Origin: Nicotiana tabacum
Lineage: Eukaryota > Streptophyta > Magnoliopsida > Solanales > Solanaceae
Length of the DNA stretch: 64,000 bases
NCBI RefSeq assembly: GCF_000715075.1
Contig: NC_134094.1
Location: forward strand, 80,429,120 to 80,493,119
Direction of reading: 5' to 3'
Under the pieces are notes generated by a model. That model made no database searches and was not told where the DNA came from. It saw only the letters and a list, made by a program, of their open reading frames with translations. Below are positions 23,621 to 35,330 of this stretch, one piece after another. How positions within the stretch are numbered: position 1 is the stretch's first letter; each line of letters starts with the position of its first letter. A program made the position numbers and the translations under genes.

Positions 23621-24212
23621 TCCACATTACTATTCGTCCATAGTTGCCCGAGCCCTGCACTATTATTCAACTGAATACTTCATAAACTTATGTAACACTA
23701 GTCATAATTTCGACATTACTATGTCAAACGCATACTCATTACTCATCCTTATGATAGTCAAGCTAATTTCCATGCTCTAAAATGATAATATATGCATTCC
23801 AATGAATAGAACCCTCATATGAAACACACGACCTCAAATCTTCACGCAAGAATATAAGAATCAGCTCCATCACACAAATTAACAACTGGAAGATCTACCA
23901 ATACATCAATATCAAAGCCTGGACAACATATCGCGACGGTAATTGAGCATTCACAACCCTTCGCAACCTATCCACAACATCACAAGTCGTTGGTGCACAA
24001 TGATACTTGGTGATCAGCATCGCATATGGATGAATAGGAAGAATAAAAGTTGCAGGTTTCAAGATTAAACAAGGACACACGATAAGGAAAGAAAGAAGGG
24101 GAGTTTCCTAAATGCCATGTAGCCTCTCGAAGATAGGTATGGACATCATCATACCAATCCGCAAGACTCTACTAGACATTTACTCATGACTCGTAGAACC
24201 TACTAACCTAGT
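23621..24212 (-). mobile_element. Leader of the minus-strand non-autonomous LTR element
   Basis: The part next to the primer site (24060-24212) resembles the leader of the chromovirus at 10970-11098. The rest shows no gag-like protein. It is separated from its continuation at 18331-19981 by the solo LTR. Confidence 0.55.
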
Positions 24213-24224
24213 GCTCTAATACCA
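24213..24224 (-). other. Primer binding site, one base changed
   Basis: The plus strand reads GCTCTAATACCA; the minus strand TGGTATTAGAGC differs from the initiator tRNA-Met site by one transition. It is three bases from the LTR edge at 24228. Confidence 0.85.
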
Positions 24225-24859
24225 ACTTGTCATGACCCAAAAACCACATAGTCGTGATGGCATCTAACTCTAATGTTAGGTAAGCCAAACATAGAATAAG
24301 GTAACTCAAATGATGGATTATTAATAACAAGAAATAAAATGACTAAATTTTATATAACCTCTCAAGGACTGGTAGTACAAATCATGAGCCACTATGGTTT
24401 AGATTTACAAATCGAAATGATGAATATGTACAATATATGTTTGAAATTTACATAAACAGAGTTTAAGTCCTAAATTACCATGAACAAGAGGTAGCTTGAA
24501 TCTGTAATGCTGGAATGTCTTCAGTACAATGCTTCATCTTTCCCAGATACGCGGCTCCAAGATCTGCACACAAGGTGTAGAAGTGTAGTATGAGTACAAC
24601 TGACCACATGTACTCAGTAAGTATCCTAACTAACTGCGGTGAAATAGTGACAAGGTTTTAAGTTAAAAGATACTCACTTAATGCTTTTACATGTGAAAAT
24701 GATAAGCAGAAAGAGCAATACGAGAAAGATACACAAATAATCACATAATAAATGAAACAAGGATACAACTGACAGAGGGCCCCAAAATATCATCACTCCT
24801 GAGTCTCACAACACAATATGATAACTGGAATCAAAGACAAGAATAACCAAAATACATTT

Positions 24860-25044
24860 TCTCTATTGCGGTGCGCAACCCGATCCCGCATATATAAAGA
24901 ACACTGTTGCAGGGTGCAACCCGATCCCAATATCAATAAACAACGTTGCGGCATGCAATACGATCCCATATATATAACATCTCATTGTTGCGACGTGCTA
25001 CCCGATCCCTATATATATCAAATATTGTTGCAGCGTGCAACCTG

Positions 25045-25045
<1 letters not shown>
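24860..25045. repeat. GTTGCGGCGTGCAACCCGATCCC minisatellite
   Basis: Five units spaced by AT-rich linkers of variable length. The left half GTTGCGGCGTGCAAC is close to self-complementary. Related single or paired units appear in all the related LTRs here (2870-2970, 3660-3785, 11752, 13960-14030). Confidence 0.85.
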
Positions 25046-25090
<45 letters not shown>

Positions 25091-25235
25091 GTACTATCTT
25101 ATGAAACCACAACAACAACCAAACGTGGGATAAGATCACAACATAACACTAAGAAAACGAACACGCAGCATTCAACTAGGTAGTACAACTCAGACAGAGT
25201 AGAATAAGCAGTCCAATATCAAAAGCTAGTCTACC

Positions 25236-25302
<67 letters not shown>

Positions 25303-25454
25303 GTACTATCTTATGAAACCACAACAACAACCAAACGTGGGATAAGATCACAACATAACACTAAGAAAAGGAACACGCAGCATTCAACTAGGTAGTACAA
25401 CTCAGACAGAGTAGAATAAGCAGTCCAATATCAAAAGCTAGTCTACCGTATATA
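25045..25454. repeat. 212-base tandem duplication bounded by (TA)n
   Basis: The block beginning GCAGTACTATCTTATG at 25088 recurs at 25300 and stays aligned to about 25235/25447 with one base difference seen (AAAACGAAC versus AAAAGGAAC). Each unit is preceded by a long TA run (25050-25086 and 25238-25298). Confidence 0.95.
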
Positions 25455-27806
25455 ATGACAAGGCTTCCGCAAAGCATAACACACAACCAATCTACAAGTC
25501 ACCCAATCCGGTTAAACAAAGGAGAGTAGAATATGAAACGAGTAAAGATATTTGTCAAGTAGGAATAGGGATCAAACGAGGGCATTCAATATACGAAATC
25601 ATGTAGCAAGTATAACCATGTAGCAACTTAAGTCATTTAATAAGTGAAGGTATATGGTAAGTAAAATTATATAGTAAGTGAAGACATGTAGCAGGTTAAG
25701 GCATTTAACAAGTAAATCACGTAACAATTAGAGGCATGTAACAGGTATGGGCTAATAACAAGTAAAAGCATGAATTTGAAGAGGACATGCAATAGAAGTA
25801 AATCAAGTGAAAGAGCAGGTGTAATTGTAACAGACAAGGTAAAGACATAGCTATAACAGTAACATGCCAAAAGGGAAAACACAGAGGTAACTACAAAAGG
25901 AACTCAAGCGGAAGGTATTATATAAAATAGCAAGCACTAATAGAAACCAAAGTAAAGGGCATGTAAGAACTTAATGAAGGAGTGATCATAATAGAAATCC
26001 AACTTTCTTCCTTTTTGCACGGTAATGACCACAAATCAATCTCACTTCAAATCGCACGGAAATACTCATCATGCCAACATCATATCAACCGCACGGAAAT
26101 ACCCATCGTCCTAAACATAGCCCGAAGTCCCCAGTTACCATCTCTTAATACGAATAAAGAAGCTCAAGTAACATGACAATAACAGGTATAGATATAGATT
26201 CCTGATCTATAATCAACTTAAGTCTGCTAACGAATCTCGAAAATAGCATATTAAATTCTTTTTAAGATGTCACATGTTCTAACATGATTTCTATTACAGA
26301 TAATTGAGTTTACTAATCATGGAATTAAATGAAGCATAGATTAAGAGATCATCAAGTTCAACAAAGACACAAAGAAGCATATAATTTCCCCATCTCGGGC
26401 ATGAAAACCCTAGCACATGCATATACGCTCGTCACCTCATATAAGAATCACCCTAGCTTGTAGAAAAGAATATCAATTAGTAGGAAACATTCCCCCAGTA
26501 AAGTTAGGAAAGACACTTATCTCATTCACAATCAACAATCAACCACAGCATTTTCCTATAAGACAAGCCTCCAACAAATCGAATCTAACCAAATATCATT
26601 CAAATAATTCAAAACAAACTTTAGAAACTATCCACGAATGAAAAAGGTTCACTTGCTATCATTTTTGAAAAAGACAATAAAAGTCAACCCCAGGCTCGCG
26701 TGGTCGATATCCAAGATTCGGATCAAAATTAGATTATCCATTCACCCCCGAGCCCGGATATATAATTTGTTTCAAAATCTGACGTTAATTTGGGGTCTAA
26801 ATCTTAATTTTGCCAGATCCTTAAATTCTACCCAAATCCCTAATTTTTACCATGTAATTCTTAGATTTTATGTTAAAAACTCATGAAAAGTAATTGAAAT
26901 TTATTGAAAACTAGTTAAAGATACTTACAAATGAATTTGCGAAGAAACAGTTATTCAGAAATCGCCTCTGCAATGTTTGGTGTTGAGAAATGGTGTAAAA
27001 TGAGTTAAATCCCAATTTTTCCCTCTTTTACCCGGCAGCAGGTATTGTTGCGAACTCTTGTTCGCAATTACAAAGCCCGCATTTACGAAACACTGATCAC
27101 AAAAGCGACCAGTGCAACAGGTCCACAAGAAGTCGCAATTGCGACAAAATATTCGCATTTATGACTTCCCCCCATGCGCATTTGCGATCAAAGCTTCGTA
27201 TTTGTGAAGTTGGCCAGCCTTCCCAAGTGTCGCAAATGCGACAAGTATATCGCATTTGCGGAGCTCCCACAGTCCGCATTTGCAATCAAAACTTTACATT
27301 TGCGAAGGGCCCATTCCCCACCTCCCTTCGCAGATGCGAGTAGTCACTCGTAAAAGCGGGGCTCACATTTGCGAGCAGTATTCTTGCATTTGCGAGATCT
27401 GCATGTTGACATGAGCAACAGCTATGCATCAGTTGTTTCAAACTCATCCACATGCACCAGAAACTCACCCGAGCCCCTCGGGATCCAAACTGAACATGCA
27501 CACAAGTGTAATAATATCGTACAAACTTGCTCGCTACCTCAAATCATCAAATTAACACCAAATAACAAGAATCGATCAGTAAAACTCAAGAATTTCAATT
27601 TTAAAACTCATTTTCACAATTTTTCACATAACATGCCGAAATATGCTCGGGTCACTCTGAACCCCAATCAAACATGCGCACAAGTCCAAAAATATCATAC
27701 GAACCTACCGAAATCGTCAAAATACCAATCCGAGATCATTTAATAAAAATTTTGATCGGGGTCAACTCTAGCCTCTTTTGAGTAAAATACTTCATTTTCT
27801 TCAAAA

Positions 27807-28701
27807 TTTTAAATTATGTGAATTTTTTGTTCCTAATTAGCTATTTAAAGCCTTGTTATGCTTAATAAAATTATTAAGAAACTTTTTCTATCAATACTTT
27901 TAATATTTTTGCTGCCCCATCTTTTAAAAAATCAATAGTGGTATCAGAGCTTTATTGGTCTTACGGGGTCTGTGAATTCTTCCAAAGAACCATTTTCAAA
28001 TCATTTTTAACCAATATTAATTTTTAAACCCATTTTCAAACATGACAAGCAGTAGTTTCTCTTTGAATGCCCCACAAACTTTCACTGGCGAAAACTATCA
28101 GATTTGCTCAGTGAAAATTAAATCATATCTTAAAATCTATGATTTATTGAATGTTGTAATGGAAGAATAATCCTTACGAGCAATCCCTGAAAATACTATC
28201 ATTGTCCAGAATCAAATACTTTCAAAAGAGATTTCAGATAAGACAAGGTCATTAAGGGTGTTTTTTTATGAACAAAAACCATAAGACAAAAAAGAAAAAA
28301 GAAAAGAAGAAAAAGACCTGCACTACAAAAGTGTGCAATTTCAGCGATGCTCAAAACAATCATCAAAGCGAAACAACAGAAGCAAGAATTGAGGAGGAGC
28401 AACTTTTTAAATTGCAGCAACTGAAGCAAATGAGGAGTGTTGAAATTTTGTTGCTTTCAATTACTGCAGTAATTTTTTTAGCAGAATAAGTTGCTTAGTT
28501 TTAGGATGAAATTCAATTTAAATTTCTATTAGATTTTTTAAGTTAGTTGAGATATTTTAGGTTTTTTGAATTTTAAATTATGTGGATTTTTTGTTCCTAA
28601 TTAGCTATTTAAAGTCTTATTATGCTTAATAAAATTATTGAGAGACTTTTTTAATCAATACTTTTAATATTTTTGCTGCCCCATCTTTTAAAAAACCAAC
28701 A
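27807..28701 (+). mobile_element. Copia deletion derivative
   Basis: The 3' LTR is about 28438-28701 (TGTTGAAATT...CCAACA), preceded by purine-rich GAAGCAAATGAGGAG. The 5' LTR is truncated to its last about 130 bases (27807-27937). These two copies share CTGCCCCATCTTTTAAAAAA and flanking sequence. A primer site TGGTATCAGAGC lies at 27939-27950. Only the start and a basic end piece of gag remain between the LTRs; protease, integrase, RT and RNase H are absent. Confidence 0.85.
28042..28170 (+). pseudogene. Copia gag N-terminal fragment
   Basis: Begins at an ATG after the leader and encodes TFTGENYQICSVKIKSYLK, the typical start of plant copia gag (the DUF4219/UBN2 region). It stops after 42 codons, with the same frame continuing through degraded gag to about 28255. 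A second piece (28268-28489) is lysine-rich and ends near ARIEEEQLF, resembling the end of the zinc-knuckle region. The middle of gag and all of pol are deleted. Confidence 0.72.
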
Positions 28702-29985
28702 GAAGCGCCTCAAAGATAGTTCTGGGGATCCATCAGTGAAGTAATAGCTCATGATTTGACTTCGTCCTCAACTGCCCTCGAAATATTAGGGATCCACTCA
28801 TATCCGCTACACCTGATATTCCTCCGACAACCGTCGAGTATCTCGGTAGTTATTAACCACCTAGAGTTACGTGCGGAAGCGGGATGAGCATGCAAACATT
28901 AGATTTAGGCTATAAATTCCCTTATTCCCTTTTACTTGGGACTCACTCAATTTTCTCTAACGTACTCATTTTCCAAAGTTGTTATATTCCAGCTAGGCTA
29001 GACAGTCAATCTCTCTTACTTTACAAGCATCGTGGACCTGATGAATATGGCTATTAAAAACTGAATCATAACCGTTAACTTAACCGAACCGATGGCATAT
29101 TGGCTTATTGGTATCGGGTTATTGGGGTAATGGATGGTTAACAAATCAAGATTTTATAATTAACGGCTTAACGATTTGGGGGCAGATTACTCAATTTTCT
29201 TATCGGATAAATCGTTAACCCGCTAAGAATTTTTATATTTACACTTTTACCTTCATTGAATATTCAAAACTTTTGTTCTAGGGTAATAAATCCTACAGTA
29301 TACTATGTACATATTGGATATGAGAACAACATATACATTAGAACAGAGAAAGTGCAGCAAAATGCTATGATAAAAAATGGCAAATGGAAAGTGATCACAG
29401 TCCTTTCTTCTCTGCTCCATTCCTATTATTTGGCTTGATAATTAAGGTTGCTACTTCATTTGAGTGCAGTGATTGAGATATCTTCACTGAGTGTTCAAAA
29501 AAATTGCTCCATAGATTGTTCTGTGTATTCCATGACAAGTCTTCATTGAGTAATGTACTGAGGATTATGAATGGTAAGTTGAAATGATAAAAGCCAGTGA
29601 ACTATGCAGTTTGGCCGTTTGGTATTCACAAGACTAGGATTGTTCAAAAAATTTCTATTTGGTTTAGCCGATAACAGCCCGATAATTGTTAATCCGATAC
29701 CAATCCGCCAGTTGTCTTATTGGATGGCTAGCGGTTTACTACATTTATAATCCGATAATCGATAAGCCGAATCGTTAAGCGTAATTATCCGACGATAAGT
29801 ACCCCTACTTATGAAGCTCAATAAGATTATTCTTGCTTTTATTTATTTATTTTAATTGCTTTATTTATTGCTTATTTAGCTTAACTCTACGATTCATTCA
29901 ACTAACCGTTGATTCGAACCGATTTCTAGTGATCTTATTAAATAAAAATTTAATTATTTTCCTAGAACTATTTTTAGGTTAAACA
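28702..29985 (+). mobile_element. 5' LTR of the Tat element
   Basis: 28702-29040 and 29808-29985 align with 47322-47680 and on to 47841 of the 3' LTR. A TATA box TATAAATT lies at 28911-28918. The left part of the LTR is missing where the copia derivative abuts. The LTR ends GGTTAAACA at 29985, right before the primer site. Confidence 0.85.
29046..29807. mobile_element. hAT-like non-autonomous element in the Tat LTR
   Basis: The 762-base insert interrupts a segment that is continuous in the 3' LTR. It is flanked by CTGATGAA and CTTATGAA, an eight-base duplication with one mismatch. Ends are TATGGCTATT and, on the other strand, TAGGGGTACT. Sub-terminal blocks are full of short CGATAA/TTATCG and CGGTTAA repeats (e.g. 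AACCGAACCGAT). There is no transposase coding region. Confidence 0.8.
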
Positions 29986-29988
29986 GTT

Positions 29989-30006
29989 TGGTGCCCACCG
30001 TGGGAC
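29989..30006 (+). other. Tat primer binding site
   Basis: TGGTGCCCACCGTGGGAC starts three bases after the LTR end. It is not the initiator Met type used by the other elements here. The matching tRNA was not determined. Confidence 0.85.
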
Positions 30007-30453
30007 TCTAGCAATTGAGCGTTTGACTCAAAATCCTGGTTGTTTGTTCTTATTACGGGGCTTGCCTCTTATTTATCTGTGAATTCCCTTTATATATTGT
30101 AACTCAGAGTGACCGAAAAGAGTGTTCAACCAGCCGATCAGAGTAAGGCACCATAACCTAGTGGATAACCGGGGCACTCTATGAATCCCTAGGGAAAATA
30201 GGCCCCACCTATGGGCAAGGAGGTACCAACTAGCAAGGAAGTGACACCCAGCAAGGGAGCTAGCCTAGTAAAGGCGCGTCACATCATAAGGACTTTCCCT
30301 CCCATTCGGACTTGCTGACCCGGTACTTCGTCGAACATCGTAGCGAATCCTCGCCATCGAATTGACGGAAGGCGATGCCTCAGAGGGATTCCTTGGATCA
30401 ACCCAGCTTAGAGGGAATCTTGAAGTCCTTTATTACTCAGTAGTAGAGTTTAA
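30007..30453 (+). other. Tat leader between PBS and gag
   Basis: No ORF of note. Contains leader-like sequence of the element only. Confidence 0.6.
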
Positions 30454-31330
30454 ATGCGCAAATTAGGCATGATATTCAATGTATTCATGGGAAGTAACAA
30501 TCGTAAAATCATGCCAACCCCGCATATGGGAGTGGATCCGATTACGGGTACCCCTAACTCATTGTTCAAGGCTTTCGGAGTTCCTAATAATTCCGAAGCC
30601 GGAGGGTCAGGTATGTCTGAAAATATTGAATTACAAAATTTAATACTAACCCTACAGCAACAGGTCAATGAATAGAACGAGAGGATTGAATAGATCCCGA
30701 TAGTCCGCCAATTGTTAAAGGGATCGAAATAATCAAGTACTCTCAACAATTGTGGAAACCAAGTGCAGCCCCACTGCCGATCCCTAAGAAGTTTAAAATG
30801 TCGGACATCCCAAAATACTATGGAAGTTGGGACCCACGCGATCACATCATGACTTATACGAACAGGATCAAGAGAAATGACCTCACAAAGGATGAAGTCG
30901 GATCAGTGCTCTTCAAGAAGTTCGGAGACACCCTGATAAAGGGAGATTTACCCTGATATTCCCACTTACTTGAAAATTCTATTAGTTCTTTTGCTGAACT
31001 TGTATATGCTTTCATCAAAGCACACTCCAGAGTGTAGAAGGTGGAGAAACAAGTTGACTTTAAAGTCTTGTAAGGAAGAATGAAGTCACTCTGAGATTTT
31101 ATCGACCGAATTCAGAGGAAAATGATGCTCTTACTAAGGTTTTGGACGCTTGCGCCACAGTGGCTTTCAAAAAAAAAAAAACTTGAACCCGAGCAGTTTT
31201 GAAGCTTTCAAGAAATTGAAGAAAAGCCTCCGGGAATTCCATAATTATCATGACCACAAGACTACCGACTATAGAGTCCTACAAAATGAAGTTGGCGTCT
31301 TCTTATACAAAGATATTTCACTAAACTCTT
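30454..31330 (+). pseudogene. Tat gag
   Basis: Encodes FKMSDIPKYYGSWDPRDHIM, YTNRIKRNDLTKDEVGSVLF and KKFGDTLIKGDLP, the characteristic core of Tat/Ogre-type gag, followed after a stop by SSFAELVYAFIKAHSRV and IDRIQRKMMLL, and then SFEAFKKLKKSLREFHNYHD. Stops at several points and a poly-A slippage run near 31170 break the frame. Confidence 0.83.
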
Positions 31331-31579
31331 AGTGAAAAAGGGAAGTAATCATATACAAAAATTAAGAGAAAGGAAGAACCACCCTGGGTTCCTTCTCTAA
31401 AACGGGTGTTTCAATGTCATCTTTAGAGGCGAAGCAGTGAACAGTGTCACATACACGGCCTCGAAGAAGCTTTCAAAGATATCCAGCACCCCTGAAAAGT
31501 GTACCGGCAAACCCTAATTGGAGAATAAATCACTTTCAATAACGACAACACAAATAGACTGATCATGCCAAACAATGAT

Positions 31580-31910
31580 GGACTAATAATTACTTTATAA
31601 ATTATTGACACTGATGTTAGATGCATTTTAGTTTATCCAGGTAGCTCGGATAATATCATCCAAAGGCGAGTGGTAAGGAGATACAACTTGTGGATCGGAT
31701 CATCCCAAAAGCATTGCTACTCTCCGAATTTAACAACTCCAGTAAAATGACCAAAGGCGAGATCACCTTAACGATCTTTGCAGATGGAGTAATACGATAG
31801 ACCCTGTTCCAAATCGTGGTCAGAGATATGGCCTATAATGTCATCCTGGGAGGCCATGGATACATGACATAGATGAAGTACCATCAACCTCGCATCAAGT
31901 AATAAAATTC
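31580..31910 (+). pseudogene. Tat aspartic protease
   Basis: The frame through 31610 reads TDVRCILVYPGSSDNIIQRR, in which the catalytic Asp of the usual D-T-G-S-S block is Tyr-Pro-Gly-Ser-Ser (Asp lost). Frameshifts follow. The block RDMAYNVILGGHGYM (shifted frame, about 31825-31865) corresponds to the usual YNALLGRPWI. Located between gag and RT as expected. Confidence 0.7.
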
Positions 31911-32199
31911 TCTTTACCATGGGAAATTAGAGAAATCCGTAGAGAACATAGAACAGCCCGAGAAGTTAATTCAATTGCAGCTGCCTATACCATTCCCAAG
32001 GGAAAAGCAGACAAAAGCAACTATAGCAACAAGTTTAAGAACCAGGAGAGACGACTACCAAATATCGAATCAGGAAACCTAAAACGACCGGCATCGCCGA
32101 CTCGACTACTGAAGAGTTGAAGAAAGTGGTCCTTTTTATTTGTCCAGAAAGGAAAGTTTACATTGGTTTGGGGGTGACTCCCGAACAGAAACATAAGTT

Positions 32200-33190
32200 A
32201 ATTGAACTTTTACGTGATAAATCTGATTGATTTACTTGGTCTCATGCAGACATGAAGGGAATCTATCGGAAGTAATGACTCACAAGCTAAATATTAATCC
32301 TAATTGCTGCGCGGTTAAACAAAAAAAGAGGAACATTGGGTCCGTAAGGTTCAAAGTCGTGGTGGAAGAAGTAGCCAAATTGCTGAACAACAGATTCATC
32401 CGAGAGGTAAAATATCCAGATTGGTTAGCCAACTTCGTGGCATTACCCAAGAAGAACAGAAAATGGAGGGTGTGCGTCGACTATAAAGAGCTCAACAAGG
32501 TCTATCTAACAGATTCCTTCCCCGTGCCAAATATTGACCAGCTTATAGATTCTATTGCTGGACATGAACTATTGAGTTTTCTGGATGCTTACTCTAGATA
32601 TAACCAGATAAAAAAGGACCCAGGGGATCGGGAGAAAATATCTTTCATAACTGATCGGGGGACATATTACTATAATGTCATGTCATTCGGGTTAAAAAAT
32701 ACCAGGGAGACATATTAAAGGCTCATCACCCAAATGTTCGCAGATCACACCAGGAAGTCCATAAAGGTCTACATTAATGATATTCTGGTGAAATCAATCC
32801 AAGCAGATGATCATTTGGATAAACTACGGGAAGCATCCACCATTCTCCTAAAATACAACATGAAGCTGAATCCAGATAAATACGCCTTCCCAATGGGCTC
32901 ACACAAGTTTCTTGATTTTTTAGTCTCAAATAGAGGAATAGACGCTAGACTTGTGCAGATAAAAGCCAATGAGGAAATTCCAAAAGTGTCAAAGAACTAG
33001 AAAGAGGTGATGAGACTAACTAGCCGGATAGCAGCTCTCGACTAGTTCACATCTCAATCCTCGAAAAGATGCCACAAAGTCTTCATAGCATTAAAGAAGA
33101 ATAAAGACTTCTAGTGGACCCCCAAGTGTCAAAAAGCACTAAGTGACCTGAAGGGGTACCTATCCAACCCGTCACTCTTATCTAAGCCTC
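32200..33190 (+). pseudogene. Tat reverse transcriptase, YIND catalytic box
   Basis: RT blocks are clear: NNRFIREVKYPDWLANFVAL, KWRVCVDYKELNKVYLTDSF, PVPNIDQLIDSIAGHELLSF, MSFGLKNTRETY (stop), then VYINDILVKS where the family has Y-hydrophobic-D-D. The change of the first catalytic Asp to Asn would abolish polymerisation even without the stops. The connection region (33000-33190) has further stops. Confidence 0.87.
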
Positions 33191-33199
33191 GACCAGTAT

Positions 33200-34030
33200 A
33201 GTAACTATTGGTGTATTTAGTTGTACCAGAAGTTGTTGTAAGTGTTGTGCTGGTACGAGAGGACAAATATACGCAGTCTCCAATATATTATGTTAGTAAG
33301 GAACTTATAGATGCCGAAATCGGGTATCCTCACATGGAGAAATTATCTTTAACACTGATAATGGCCTCCCGAAAACTGAGGCCTTACTTTCAATGTCACC
33401 CTATATTTATGGTGACCACCTTCCCATTATGAAATATTCTTCAAAAATTGGAACTCTCTGGAGAGCTTGCCAAATAGGCAGATGAACTAAGCTCAATCGA
33501 TATAACATATCCACATTGCACCGCTATCAAGTCATAAGTCCTAGATGACTTTGCCACTGACTTTAGTGCGAGTCTACTATCGGATGATGAGAAAGAAGTG
33601 ATTAAAGCTACCGAAACAGAAGCGGGACTCTAGACCTATGCATAGATAACTCCTCGAGTGCTAAAGGGTCTGGATTGGGCATCGTACTTATCACTCCTAC
33701 TGGAGAAACGATATGACAAGCCATTAAATGCCCTTTTATAACTAACAATGCAGGGAGTATGAGGTTGTGATCGTAGGTCTCAAACTAGTCAAGGAACTAT
33801 GAGCATAACACATAGAATTAAAAAGTGACTCACAGCTAGTGGTCAATCAAGGGACATACAAACCTTGAGAGTAGCGAATGATGAAGTTCCTGAGAAAAAT
33901 TAATTCCCTCTTTGGTCATTTTCGTGAATGGAAAGCCATTCAAATACCCCAATAAGAGAATGTCGAAGTTGATGCCCTGGCTACGCTCGGGGAGGCTTCG
34001 AACGTCACTAAATCTAAGGAAGATTTGGTG
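33200..34030 (+). pseudogene. Tat dual RNase H
   Basis: First RNase H: VVSVVLVREDKYTQSPIYYV and HMEKLSLTLIMASRKLRPYF (33208-33432). A second, archaeal-type RNase H follows at about 33640-34020 with YIDNSSSAKGSGLGIVLI-like residues, a KCPFITNNA/EYEV block, and SDSQLVVNQ near 33825-33845, then NVEVDALATLGEA. The second RNase H is a known mark of Tat elements. Frameshifts and stops occur in both. Confidence 0.78.
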
Positions 34031-35330
34031 GTCCATCTGTTTTACTCCATCATAGATCAGCATCGGGACAAGGTGGACATGACTCGTCTGGTTCAGGATT
34101 CGCATGGTGAAATCATTGATTATTTGCAGAATGAAACATTGCCGGAAGATAAGAAGAGATCTTGGAAGCTTGGAAACAAGGCTGCCACATATTGTGTTGT
34201 GTCAAATAATTTGTACCGAAGAACCTATATCGGCCCATTAGCCAAACGTTTAGGCTCAAAAGACACCAATTATTTGATGCGAGAAGTTCACGAAGGCCAC
34301 AACGGAAATCATTAGGGTGAGAGACACGTGGTTCAAAAATTATTAAGAGATGGGTACTTCTGGCTTCAGATGAAATAAGACGCAACAGATTTTGTAATAA
34401 AATGTGAGAAATACAGTGTTTTGCTCGACGGTTATATCAGCCTGCCGAATAGAAGAGGTTGGAAGCTCAACAGAGTCTTGAATGTTATCAAGCTCGATTG
34501 TCTTGTACCTTAAATATATTCAATTCTTAATCTATGGCCTTTCATAAAATGGGAAATAGACATCGTGGGACCATTTCCACAACCTCCAAAAAAAGTAAAG
34601 TTCCTTTTGGTCCTTACCAATTACTTCTCTAAGTGGGTAGAATCATGTGTATCTACTCAGGTTCGAGAAAAAGAAGTCATAACCGTCATGTGGAATAACA
34701 TTATTTGTAGATTCAGAGTGCTAAAGGAAGTAACTTGCGACAACGAGCCATAATTCATTGGAAGCAAAATAATAGAATTCTCCAAGGAATGGAAGATCAA
34801 GAGGGTTACCTCCACACCTAACCACCTAAGAGAAAATGGAAAAGTAGAATCATCCAACAAGATCTTGATGAATTCATTAAAGAAGAGACTGGGAGCGGCT
34901 AAGGGAAATTGGCCGGATGAGTTGCTCGGAGTACTTGGGGCTTATAGAACAACAATGAAATCCAGCACTGGGAATCCCCCTTTTCCCTGGTATATCATGT
35001 TGAAGCACTCACCCAGGTAGAAATAGGAGAACCTATCCTAAGGTTCGCTCATGCTACGGAGGTAGCCAAAAACAAAACAATGGCCACGAAATTAGACTTG
35101 CTCGAGGAATGGTGGGAATTTTCCCTAGTTCGAATAGCTACCCAAAAGCAGAAGATCGAGAAGTATTACAACAAAAGAGCCAACCTATGGCACTTCAAGA
35201 ATGGGGACTACGTACTCCAAAGTATGTTCTCGGCAACACAAGAGCCAAATGTAGGAAAGCTCTAACTCAACTAGAACGGACTATACTGGATCGTATAAGT
35301 AATCAGGAAAGGATCTTACAAGCTTAAAGA
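34031..35330 (+). pseudogene. Tat integrase
   Basis: The zinc-binding region (LMREVHEGHNGNH ... VIKCEKYSVLL) has lost part of its Cys pair. The catalytic core keeps all three acids: EIDIVGPFPQPPKK (about 34560), VTCDNEP (34735) and NGKVESSNK (34840), followed by WPDELLGVLGAYRTTMKSST. The tail has RANLWHFKNGDYVLQ. Stops separate these blocks. Confidence 0.87.

Larger units (their letters stand above)
24228..27806 (-). mobile_element. Gypsy LTR, truncated at outer end by copia
   Basis: Inner edge TGTCATGACCC next to the primer site. It contains the GTTGCGGCGTGCAACCCGATCCC minisatellite (24860-25045), a 212-base tandem duplication with TA tracts, and a dyad cluster (TCGCAATTGCGA, CGCATTTGCG and forms) at 27050-27410. 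Its order of blocks matches the chromovirus LTR. The outer about 100 bases (including the hairpin end) are lost where a copia LTR begins near 27806. Confidence 0.78.

Noticed and set aside
27939..27950. tRNA gene signal
   Set aside because: TGGTATCAGAGC here and at 11099 and 24213 are primer binding sites next to LTRs; no cloverleaf is present.
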